Positions 1 to 6,349 of a stretch of DNA of 12,994 nucleotides are shown one piece after another. Under the pieces are notes generated by a model, which had not been told where the DNA came from, did no database searches, and saw only the letters and a list, made by a program, of their open reading frames with translations. The stretch is from Peptococcaceae bacterium UBA2264 (GTDB lineage Bacteria > Bacillota > Desulfitobacteriia > Desulfitobacteriales > Desulfitobacteriaceae). The stretch covers positions 1 through 12,994 of the forward strand of contig DDXI01000060.1 in NCBI GenBank assembly GCA_002347475.1, in the 5' to 3' direction. Every line of letters begins with the position of its first letter. The first letter of the stretch is position 1. The position numbers were made by a program, and so were the translations under genes.

Positions 1-1840
1 AGGACTGTTGCTCAAAAATAATCTGTCTTTCCCCCAACAAAGCCGCCTCGGCGACACTGGTACCGGCATAAGCACTGACAGGCAAGGAAATATCAGCGCT
101 AATTCCTCTGGCCCGCAGACGGATGTTAACAATTTCTGTTTTCTGCTCCGGACTGGCATAGCCATAACGTTCCTCATGATAACGATGGAAATCATGCAAA
201 TAATCCTCTGTAAAGACAAGCATGATTTCGTGTGATTGGCCCTGGTACCTCATATCCAGGTAAGACTCCAGGCTAATCTTGTCTTCACTAAAGCCTTCTG
301 CCTGAAGGTCAGTTCTGGCCTTCACCTCCAGATCATGGTAATGTTTTTGCAATACAGGCAGATCAGCGGCATCTTTCAGCATCACTGTCAGGGAATAGTC
401 CTTAATGACATCTGTCATCAACATGCCCAGAGCAGATAAAATACCCGGATTTTTAGGGACCATAACCCGGGGGATCCCGATTAATTCAGCCAGGGAAACG
501 GCATGCATGGCTCCTGCTCCCCCATAGGCAAACAGGATGAAATCCCGCGGATCATAGCCCCGCTCTACCGAAATGACTCTGATAGCTCTGGCCATAATTG
601 TGTTGGCAATCGTACAGATACCCTCAGCCAATTCCAGCGGACTAAGACCCAGATCAGTTGCCATAGTTTTCATGCGTTTATCGAGTCGTTTCCTGTCCAG
701 TTTCATTTCTCCACCCAAAAAATACTCCGGCAGCAGACGCCCCAAAAAGAGATTGGCATCTGTTACAGTTATTTCTTCACCCTTGCCATAGCATACCGGT
801 CCGGGCACAGCCCCGGCGCTTTCCGGCCCAACCTGTAAGGCTCCGCCGCTGTCGATCCTGACAATAGAGCCGCCCCCTGCTCCCACCGTATGAATATCGA
901 GCATAGGTACTTTAACCGGAAAGCCTCCTATCACTGTTTCGGTGCTCAGGGGCAGCTGTCCATTAAGCAGAGCCACATCAGTAGATGTACCTCCCATATC
1001 AAAGGTAATCAGATGCTTAAATCCAGCTTTTCCAGCCACGGCAGCCGCTCCGGCCACACCACCGGCAGGTCCGGAGAGAATTGTTCTTACCGGTTCCCGA
1101 ACAGCAGTTGCCACACTGATCTGGCCCCCATTGGACTGCATAACTGCCAAATTTTGACCAGGCAACTCAGCAATAATGCGCTGCAGGTAGGTTTTCATAA
1201 CCGGCATAACACCGGCATTGATAATTGTAGTCGAGGCTCGTTCAAATTCGCGGAACTCAGCCAATATTTGATGGGACAGGGATACTTCCAGACCTTCCTG
1301 TTCCAGTATCTGTCCCATTAGCAGCTCGTGCGCTGGATTGAGAAAAGAAAAAAGCAAACAGACTGCCACTGATTGGGCTCCGGAACGGCTGATCAGCCTG
1401 GCTGTATCTCTGGCTTTGATCTCATCGAAGCTCTCCAGTTCCAGACCATCAGCGCTGATACGGCCCTCAATCCCGTAAGTGGCTTCAGGCGCCACTATCG
1501 GCAGATCCTTCACATAATTTAATTCATAAAGCCGGCGGCGATTTTGACGGCCAATCTCCATAATATCCTTAAAACCATGGTTGCTGATAAAGGCGGTTTG
1601 GGCCCATTTCGCTTCCAGCAAAGCATTGGTGGCAACAGTAGAACCATGAATTACCCGTCCGTTTTTATTACCTGCCAGCAAAGCAACCCCCTTGATTACT
1701 GCCTCAGCCGGATCATCGGGTGTGGAAAGCATCTTCAGAACTTTCCATTTTTCGCCTTTTTTGCAGATAAAATCTGTAAATGTTCCACCGGTGTCAACTC
1801 CGATTAGCAGCACTGTTTCTCCCAACTCCCCTTTATCCAT
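1..1840 (-). CDS. hyuA: Hydantoinase/oxoprolinase family protein, subunit A type (partial, C-terminus off the window)
   Basis: The reading frame stays open from an ATG at 1840 to the left edge, about 613 codons with no stop, so the C-terminal end (probably some 50-100 residues) is outside the window. An AGGAGG lies at 1853-1858, 12 nt before the ATG. The protein starts with the ATP-binding motif VDTGGTFTDF at about residues 15-24. It then shows HGSTVATNALLE, MQSNGG, a glycine-rich GPAGGVAGAAAVAG, FDMGGTSTDVAL and GAGGGSI, all hallmarks of the HyuA / 5-oxoprolinase N-terminal half / acetone carboxylase beta family (ASKHA fold). Members use ATP to open hydantoin or 5-oxoproline rings or to activate ketones for carboxylation, usually with a HyuB partner, which would lie beyond the left edge. 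It is the fourth gene of an operon behind an ABC importer, 46 nt after the ATPase gene. The exact substrate cannot be told. Confidence 0.93.
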   Translation of the reverse strand, partial: MDKGELGETVLLIGVDTGGTFTDFICKKGEKWKVLKMLSTPDDPAEAVIKGVALLAGNKNGRVIHGSTVATNALLEAKWAQTAFISNHGFKDIMEIGRQNRRRLYELNYVKDLPIVAPEATYGIEGRISADGLELESFDEIKARDTARLISRSGAQSVAVCLLFSFLNPAHELLMGQILEQEGLEVSLSHQILAEFREFERASTTIINAGVMPVMKTYLQRIIAELPGQNLAVMQSNGGQISVATAVREPVRTILSGPAGGVAGAAAVAGKAGFKHLITFDMGGTSTDVALLNGQLPLSTETVIGGFPVKVPMLDIHTVGAGGGSIVRIDSGGALQVGPESAGAVPGPVCYGKGEEITVTDANLFLGRLLPEYFLGGEMKLDRKRLDKRMKTMATDLGLSPLELAEGICTIANTIMARAIRVISVERGYDPRDFILFAYGGAGAMHAVSLAELIGIPRVMVPKNPGILSALGMLMTDVIKDYSLTVMLKDAADLPVLQKHYHDLEVKARTDLQAEGFSEDKISLESYLDMRYQGQSHEIMLVFTEDYLHDFHRYHEERYGYASPEQKTEIVNIRLRARGISADISLPVSAYAGTSVAEAALLGERQIIFEQQS

Positions 1841-1886
1841 AAAGACAGGCGTCCTCCTGACATAAAATGATTTCCTGTTTTCCGGA

Positions 1887-2609
1887 TTATTCTGTCTTCC
1901 TATCGGTTATCATCATGTATATTTCCTTCACAATGTGATAATTTCTGATATCAATAAGTTCTCTCTCATTTCTACGCATGTCATTGCTAAACTTTTTCAG
2001 GATTTTTGCCGGAGTGCTGCTCATTACAATAATTTCATCTCCTAAAAAAACCGCTTCCTCTATATCATGGGTCACAAAAATAATCGTCCGTTGATCTTTC
2101 TCCCGTAGTTTCAGCAAGGAATCGATCAAAGACAATTTTATTTTTAAATCCTGTCCTTTGAAAGGCTCATCCATGATCAGAATATCGGACTGATAGACAA
2201 ATGCTCTGGCAAGCGCTGTCCTGTGTTTCATACCCCCACTAAGGTTTTTGGGGTAAAAATCTTTAAAATCTGTTAATTCTACTTTTTCCAGGTACCGGTC
2301 AACAATTTCTCGCCGCTCTGGGCCAGGATATCTGCCTTTCAAGACAAATTCAACATTTTCCCGGACAGTTTTCCAGTTCATCAGTCTGGGTTCCTGAAAG
2401 ACATATGATAAAACCTTGTTTTCAAATCCCAGAAATCTGCCGGAATCAGCCTTCAGCAGTCCTCCGATAATATTCAGCAAGGTGGTTTTGCCACAGCCCG
2501 AAGGACCCAGAAGACAGGTAATTCTGCCCTCTGTTATTTCCAGATCAAAATCTTTAAAAATTACCAGTTCATCATAACTCTTACCTAAATTTTCAATCAC
2601 TAATGCCAT
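1887..2609 (-). CDS. ABC transporter ATP-binding protein (TauB/SsuB/NrtD type)
   Basis: A 240-residue cytoplasmic ATPase that would power the adjacent permease. Visible in order are Walker A GPSGCGKT (residues 35-42), the Q-loop FQEPRLMNW with Gln72, the signature LSGGM (123-127), Walker B DILIMDEP (142-149) and the switch histidine in FVTHDIEEA (His181). The FQEPRL..W Q-loop is typical of the nitrate/taurine/sulfonate importer ATPases. The D-loop region after Walker B reads KGQD instead of the usual SALD, and the signature continues KHR instead of RQR; both look like subfamily variation. The ATG at 2609 is chosen because GGAG at 2618-2621 sits 8 nt upstream; an in-frame GTG at 2612 is only 5 nt from it. 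The permease stop is 5 nt away, so the two are probably translationally coupled. Confidence 0.95.
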   Translation of the reverse strand: MALVIENLGKSYDELVIFKDFDLEITEGRITCLLGPSGCGKTTLLNIIGGLLKADSGRFLGFENKVLSYVFQEPRLMNWKTVRENVEFVLKGRYPGPERREIVDRYLEKVELTDFKDFYPKNLSGGMKHRTALARAFVYQSDILIMDEPFKGQDLKIKLSLIDSLLKLREKDQRTIIFVTHDIEEAVFLGDEIIVMSSTPAKILKKFSNDMRRNERELIDIRNYHIVKEIYMMITDRKTE

Positions 2610-2613
2610 CACA

Positions 2614-3387
2614 TTATCTCCATCTGATCAGCCTTTTTTCCAAAGTTCTGATAAACAATTCAAAAATAAAACTTAAACTGACAGCAATGAGAGTCCAGGC
2701 CAGAACACTAGCGGTTTCCAGATAAATCTTGGAATTTTGCAGATTGGTTCCTATAGCAAATTGGGGCTGACTTAATACTTCTGCCGTCACCACCACTTTC
2801 CAGCCCAATCCTACAGCAGTGGAAACAGCTGCTGTTAAATAAGAAGCTATGGAAGGAAAATATATTTCCGATAAGATACTCCATTTCTTAACCTTATATA
2901 CTTTGGCCATTTCCAGCAGTCCCTTGTCAATATTCTTGACCCCTTCATTGACATTGACCGTGATTATGGGAAAAGTCATTAAAAACGTAGCAAAGACAGG
3001 AACATTGCCTGATTTGAACCAGATCAAAGCCAAAAGGATCAGAGAAATAATTGGTGTGGACATAATAATCACCAGGACTGGCCGCACTAACAAATCGGCA
3101 AGCTTGCTGAATCCGGTTATTATGCCTGTAACTACACCCAGAAAAGCAGCAAGCAGGAAGGCAAATACAGCCCTCGCAACTGTAGCCCCTACTGCAGGCA
3201 GAAACTCCGGGGACCGGCCTATTTTCAACAAATCCCGGAATACCGCTTCGGGAGAAGGCAAGATGATTTCACTGTTTACGCCCATAGCGATTAACTTCCA
3301 AATCAAGATTATTATTGTTAAAGATAATGCCATAACAATGCCATTCTTCACAGGCCCCGGGCTATTTTTTGTAGTAAAATTTTTCAT
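2614..3387 (-). CDS. ABC transporter permease (TauC/SsuC type)
   Basis: A 257-residue integral membrane protein of the binding-protein-dependent transport family. Several hydrophobic helices are evident, for example around VMALSLTIIILIWKLIA, LLAAFLGVVTGIITG, VLVIIMSTPIISLILLALIWF and LAWTLIAVSLSFIFELF. The cytoplasmic coupling (EAA-like) loop reads GLLEMAKVYKVKKW followed by EIYFPSI, which fits the family pattern that contacts the ATPase. The start at 3387 is preferred over more upstream ATGs because GGAGG at 3399-3403 lies 11 nt before it. The gene therefore overlaps the 3' end of the binding-protein gene by 26 nt, with its SD inside that gene. It forms an importer with the flanking binding protein and ATPase. 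Confidence 0.94.
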   Translation of the reverse strand: MKNFTTKNSPGPVKNGIVMALSLTIIILIWKLIAMGVNSEIILPSPEAVFRDLLKIGRSPEFLPAVGATVARAVFAFLLAAFLGVVTGIITGFSKLADLLVRPVLVIIMSTPIISLILLALIWFKSGNVPVFATFLMTFPIITVNVNEGVKNIDKGLLEMAKVYKVKKWSILSEIYFPSIASYLTAAVSTAVGLGWKVVVTAEVLSQPQFAIGTNLQNSKIYLETASVLAWTLIAVSLSFIFELFIRTLEKRLIRWR

Positions 3388-4339
3388 CAGGCAATTGGCC
3401 TCCAATATCATTAGGTGAAAAATCATAAATAACCTTTAAATATGTTTCAACCGCTTCTTTGGAGGATTGGGCATCTTCATATCTCTGATTACAGCGCGGT
3501 ATAGCTAATTCGGCAACATTAGCCTTTATGCCAATCTTATGTTTTTCGACCAGGATACCGGCATCCCCAGGATTTGCATTTACCCAGTCAATTGATTTCT
3601 TATATTCTTCCAATACTTTCGCTACTATTTCCGGATGCTTCCGGGCGAACTCGCCATTTACCACCAAGCCGGACTGGGCAAAAGGAACTTTACCGTCAGT
3701 TATCCTGTTCCATTCATCCTGAATATTTAGGACAACAGCAACTCTGCTGTTGTTTAGCATAGTCATGGTAACAAACGGTTCCGGAAGCAAAGCCAGTTTG
3801 ACTTTTTCCGCTATGACTGCTTCGGCAAGCTCAATTTGCCCCAGCGAATAATCCATTTTGATGTCCTTTTCCGGATCCAAACCATTTTTTTGCAGTAGAT
3901 ATTTGAAAATAAAATCAGGTGACGTTCCTTTGCCTATGGAAGACACGGTCTTTCCTTTCAGGTCTTCCCACTCCCTGATTCCTGTTTCGCTGCTGACCAC
4001 ATAAAGAACTCCCCAGGTACTCATGGCAGCAAGTCTGTAATCGACACCTTTATTGTAAACCTTGGCAGCCAGATTAACAGGTATCAGGGCAAAATCTACT
4101 TCCTTGGCCAGAAGTTTTGCGACCATGATATCCGGACTCTGGGCAATCTGATAACTACTCTCAACATTTTGCCCCAGGGAAGGAGTATCTTCGATCATCT
4201 TGATCATACCAATCGATGTTGGTCCCTGAAGCCCTGCGAGATTTACTGTTACCTTTTCAGTACTTTTTTGCGACGAACAGCCTGTTAATAATAAAAAGAG
4301 CAATAAAGTAATTACAGCCAGTGCCAGGGTTTTTCTCAT
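3362..4339 (-). CDS. ABC transporter substrate-binding lipoprotein (TauA/SsuA/NMT1-like)
   Basis: A 325-residue extracytoplasmic binding protein. The N-terminus MRKT, a hydrophobic run and the lipobox LLTGC (Cys21) indicate a lipid-anchored lipoprotein, as expected in a Gram-positive cell. The body has the layout of periplasmic-binding-protein type II folds of the taurine/nitrate/thiamine-precursor class: an early motif AGLQGPTSIGMIKM, then DFALIPVNLAAKVYNKG, a hinge region WEDLKGKTVSSIGKGTSPD, and LALLPEPFVTM. AGGAGG lies 7-8 nt before the ATG and a sigma-A-like promoter is seen at 4375-4404, so this is probably the first gene of the operon. The ligand cannot be read from sequence; the downstream HyuA-like gene hints at a cyclic amide or related nitrogen compound, but that is inference. 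Confidence 0.93.
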   Translation of the reverse strand: MRKTLALAVITLLLFLLLTGCSSQKSTEKVTVNLAGLQGPTSIGMIKMIEDTPSLGQNVESSYQIAQSPDIMVAKLLAKEVDFALIPVNLAAKVYNKGVDYRLAAMSTWGVLYVVSSETGIREWEDLKGKTVSSIGKGTSPDFIFKYLLQKNGLDPEKDIKMDYSLGQIELAEAVIAEKVKLALLPEPFVTMTMLNNSRVAVVLNIQDEWNRITDGKVPFAQSGLVVNGEFARKHPEIVAKVLEEYKKSIDWVNANPGDAGILVEKHKIGIKANVAELAIPRCNQRYEDAQSSKEAVETYLKVIYDFSPNDIGGQLPDEKFYYKK

Positions 4340-4374
4340 CTCTTTTCCTCCTCATTATTGCTTGTTCATTTGCC

Positions 4375-4404
4375 ATAATAACACAAGTAGTTAAGAATTT
4401 CCAA
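4375..4404 (-). promoter_or_regulatory. Candidate sigma-A promoter for the ABC transporter/hyuA operon
   Basis: On the minus strand TTGGAA (4399-4404) and TATTAT (4375-4380) are separated by 18 nt. The -10 matches the consensus at five of six positions and the -35 at four of six. It lies about 35 nt before the ATG of the binding-protein gene. No obvious operator palindrome was seen. Confidence 0.45.
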
Positions 4405-4591
4405 AGATCAGATTTTTGTCTTTTCCCATTGGAACGGATGCCTCAGTCTCAATATCCCAGTTTAAGTTTAATATGAAAGCAGGATTTTTGTGATTTATAC
4501 AGAAAATAACAGACAGTAAGATTGGCCTAAGATTGTAAGGATTAATTATTTCACGAAAAATTCAAAAGTAATCGAGGGAGGCGATAAGTAA

Positions 4592-5050
4592 ATGAATGAT
4601 TTAGCTTTGAAAGCCCGTTCGCTGGCAGGGGATAAATTTAAAAGCGGCTATAATTGTGCCGAATCGATTCTTCATGCTTTTAACGAGATTCTGAATAATC
4701 CTTTGAACCAGGAATGTGTTAAAATGGCTTCCGGCTTCGGAGGAGGATTAGGGCATGCCGGCTGCATGTGCGGAACATTGACAGGATCAGTCATGGTCCT
4801 GGGCCTTCTAAAAGGTCGCACAGACAGCAGGCAAGCCAGAGAACCCATATATGATCTAGCCCGTGAGTTCCATGATCGCTTTGTAAACGAATTCGGTGCA
4901 ACTTGCTGTCGGCTATTAAATCCTCATGAGTTTGACTCACCCGAGCACTTGCGCCATTGTCTGAAACTAACCGGCAAAACTGCCAAATTGCTGATGGAAT
5001 TTATTCTGGAAAAGGGATTATTTGGTCCGGAATTTTCTCACTTAGTATAA
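4592..5050 (+). CDS. C_GCAxxG_C_C family protein (probable redox protein)
   Basis: A 152-residue soluble protein that matches the C_GCAxxG_C_C family of clostridia and delta-proteobacteria, whose members keep a set of spaced cysteines and are thought to be redox proteins; no reaction is established. Seen here are GYNCAESIL (Cys22), Cys42, the glycine-rich GFGGGLGHAGCMCGTLTG (Cys58, Cys60), the vicinal pair Cys105-Cys106 in GATCCRLL, and Cys123. There is no signal peptide or membrane segment, so it is probably cytoplasmic. The ATG at 4592 follows GGGAGG (4576-4581) by 10 nt. The gene stands alone: a 252-nt gap separates it from the divergent transporter operon, and a strong terminator hairpin follows. 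The family call is confident; a biochemical role is not. Confidence 0.85.
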   Translation: MNDLALKARSLAGDKFKSGYNCAESILHAFNEILNNPLNQECVKMASGFGGGLGHAGCMCGTLTGSVMVLGLLKGRTDSRQAREPIYDLAREFHDRFVNEFGATCCRLLNPHEFDSPEHLRHCLKLTGKTAKLLMEFILEKGLFGPEFSHLV

Positions 5051-5088
5051 CTCAAAAATATATACTACAAATATCTGAATCAAGGAAA

Positions 5089-5123
5089 ATATTAAAGAGC
5101 ACCATAACGGTGCTCTTTAATAT
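5089..5123. terminator. Bidirectional intrinsic terminator between convergent genes
   Basis: A 15-bp perfect stem (5089-5103 with 5109-5123) with a 5-nt loop. The core is AAAGAGCACC / GGTGCTCTTT. The A/T-rich flanks of the stem itself supply a U-rich tail in either direction. It sits between the C_GCAxxG_C_C gene (stop at 5050) and the 3' end of hsp20 (5133), so it can stop transcripts from both sides. Confidence 0.88.
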
Positions 5124-5132
5124 AAAATAAAT

Positions 5133-5585
5133 CTATTCGATTTGAATCTTCTTACTGCTAATGCTTGTTTGCTCTTTTTTGGGCAGTATTATTGTTAAAA
5201 TACCGTTCTCAAATTTGGCTTTAATATTTTCACTGGATACATTGGAAATCGAAAATGATCTGGACATGGAAGAATAACTTCTCTCTTTTCGGATATAATT
5301 TTCTTTTTCTTCGTCCCTCTGCTCACTTTTTTGAGCAGCTATCGTCAGTCTATCCTCATCAAGTTCTATAGTAACGTCCTCTTTTTTAAAACCAGGGATT
5401 TCAGCTTCAACGACATATTCCTTTTCTTTTTCTTTAATGTCTACTTTAATTTGATCGCTGCTTTCATACAAAGTAGGAAAGAACCTGTCATTTAAAAAGT
5501 TTTCGAACATACTTTCAATGTCTGATAATTCACGTCTTCTTTGAATTCCAGAGCCTCTTCTCGCAAATGGTACTAAATTAAACAT
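5133..5585 (-). CDS. hsp20: Small heat shock protein, Hsp20/alpha-crystallin family
   Basis: A 150-residue ATP-independent chaperone that would hold unfolding proteins in large oligomers in the cytoplasm. A short N-terminal arm (residues 1-40, with FARRGSG and FENFLNDRFFP) precedes the alpha-crystallin domain, where VDIKEKEKEYVVEAEIPGF and VTIELDEDRLTIAA are diagnostic. The domain's late strand reads AKFENGILTIILPK, and a C-terminal I-x-I anchor (IQI, residues 147-149) is present. Length is normal for bacterial class A members. The ATG at 5585 is 9 nt after GGAGG (5595-5599); a second ATG at 5587-5589 is out of frame and stops after three codons. The gene is monocistronic, with its own promoter (5692-5720) and a structured leader that may act as a thermosensor. 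No CIRCE (HrcA) operator is visible. Confidence 0.96.
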   Translation of the reverse strand: MFNLVPFARRGSGIQRRRELSDIESMFENFLNDRFFPTLYESSDQIKVDIKEKEKEYVVEAEIPGFKKEDVTIELDEDRLTIAAQKSEQRDEEKENYIRKERSYSSMSRSFSISNVSSENIKAKFENGILTIILPKKEQTSISSKKIQIE

Positions 5586-5587
5586 TC

Positions 5588-5644
5588 ATAAACACCTCCG
5601 CAATTTCTCATATTTTTATTATTGAAAAATTCTTAAGTGTGTAT
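5588..5644 (-). promoter_or_regulatory. Candidate RNA thermometer hairpin occluding the hsp20 ribosome binding site
   Basis: The hsp20 leader can fold into one long imperfect hairpin. The outer stem pairs 5635-5644 (AUACACACUU) with 5588-5597 (AGGUGUUUAU): nine of ten positions pair, with one C/U mismatch and one U-G wobble. This locks part of the SD sequence (GGAGGUG) and the bases up to the first AUG. A small internal loop follows, then an inner stem of nine pairs (AAUUUUUCA, 5623-5631, with UGAGAAAUU, 5602-5610) closed by a 12-nt A-rich loop. Weak A-U pairs, wobbles and a mismatch over the SD are what is known for heat-melting leaders of small heat shock genes (ROSE, fourU and cyanobacterial hsp17 types). 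Pairing was worked out by eye; no folding energy was computed. Confidence 0.55.
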
Positions 5645-5691
5645 ATATCGCCTCCTTCCAGCTATTGTAATATTTATACTATTTCGATTTT

Positions 5692-5720
5692 ATAATACTA
5701 CATTAAGAAACCAATTTCAA
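5692..5720 (-). promoter_or_regulatory. Sigma-A promoter for hsp20
   Basis: TTGAAA (5715-5720) and TATTAT (5692-5697) on the minus strand are separated by 17 nt; each element matches the consensus at five of six positions. A start near 5685 would give a leader of about 100 nt that contains the SD-occluding hairpin. A housekeeping promoter and no CIRCE site would leave heat control to the RNA. Confidence 0.65.
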
Positions 5721-5773
5721 TTTATTTCCTTGCCTTTTTCATCTTGAACAACATCATATTTTTCCTGCGATTC

Positions 5774-6238
5774 CTACAATGTGAAGTTTCTGCGGAATTT
5801 ATAATGTACAGAGCCGTCCAGAATAGTTGTATAATAAGAGCGATAAACAACTTTGTCCGAAAAACACAAGGTATCACTGACCCGTTTTCTTATTGTGGGA
5901 TGGGTTATCAGGTCCAGGGCCTCATCTCTGGAAAACCAATCAACCTCCAGGCTCTCCGAGCAAATTCTCGGGCTTCCAGACTCAAATTTACAGACAAAAT
6001 TAAAAATAATACTATGGGTAGAAAGATTGGAATACACCCCTATCAAATGACTGACCGAGATAATTATCCCCGTTTCCTCTTCTACTTCTCTAATCAGGGC
6101 CTCTATCAGATCTTCACCCAACTCCACTTTGCCGCCCGGTAACTCCCAGCCCCTGAGAGGATCCAGTTTCAGCAATACTTTCCCTGCTGAATTACTGATA
6201 AATCCGGTCACAGCTACAACATGTTTTGGTACTTTCAA
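5774..6238 (-). CDS. Nudix hydrolase
   Basis: A 154-residue Nudix-fold pyrophosphohydrolase, which would cleave a nucleoside diphosphate linked to another group; the substrate cannot be told. The full Nudix box GX5EX7REUXEEXGU is present at residues 36-58, with G36, E42, R50-E51, E54-E55 and G57, so the Mg-binding and catalytic acidic residues are intact. The preceding WELPGGK is also typical. A TTG start at 6238 is chosen because GGGGAGGG at 6245-6252 lies 6 nt upstream and gives a protein of normal Nudix length beginning KVPKHVVAV. The longer frame up to 6355 would add an unconserved basic stretch and overlap the divergent gene at 6350. It lies upstream of hsp20 on the same strand but about 190 nt away, so co-regulation is not implied. 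Confidence 0.9.
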   Translation of the reverse strand: MKVPKHVVAVTGFISNSAGKVLLKLDPLRGWELPGGKVELGEDLIEALIREVEEETGIIISVSHLIGVYSNLSTHSIIFNFVCKFESGSPRICSESLEVDWFSRDEALDLITHPTIRKRVSDTLCFSDKVVYRSYYTTILDGSVHYKFRRNFTL

Positions 6239-6349
6239 TAATATCCCTCCCCTGCTAACTAACGCGCCACTCAGCCGACATTTTTTTTGAATATAACGGG
6301 CAGTCTTACCCTGATTCTTAGACAGTTTTAATGAAATGAGATTTTGATA

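Noticed and set aside
8..1807. Many plus-strand open frames of 70-143 codons at the left end
   Set aside because: The minus strand carries one uninterrupted frame with clear HyuA motifs across all of this. The plus frames lack SD sequences and recognisable domains and overlap each other, so they are shadows.
2849..3418. A 189-codon plus-strand frame
   Set aside because: It lies antisense to the ABC permease, whose membrane segments and coupling loop are clear, and has no recognisable motif or SD.
4440..4591. Promoter for the C_GCAxxG_C_C gene
   Set aside because: Several -10-like strings (for example TAAGAT at 4517-4522) occur, but none has a convincing -35 or TG extension, so no site is called.
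5586..5773. CIRCE operator (HrcA) before hsp20
   Set aside because: No TTAGCACTC-N9-GAGTGCTAA or near match is present in the leader or promoter region.
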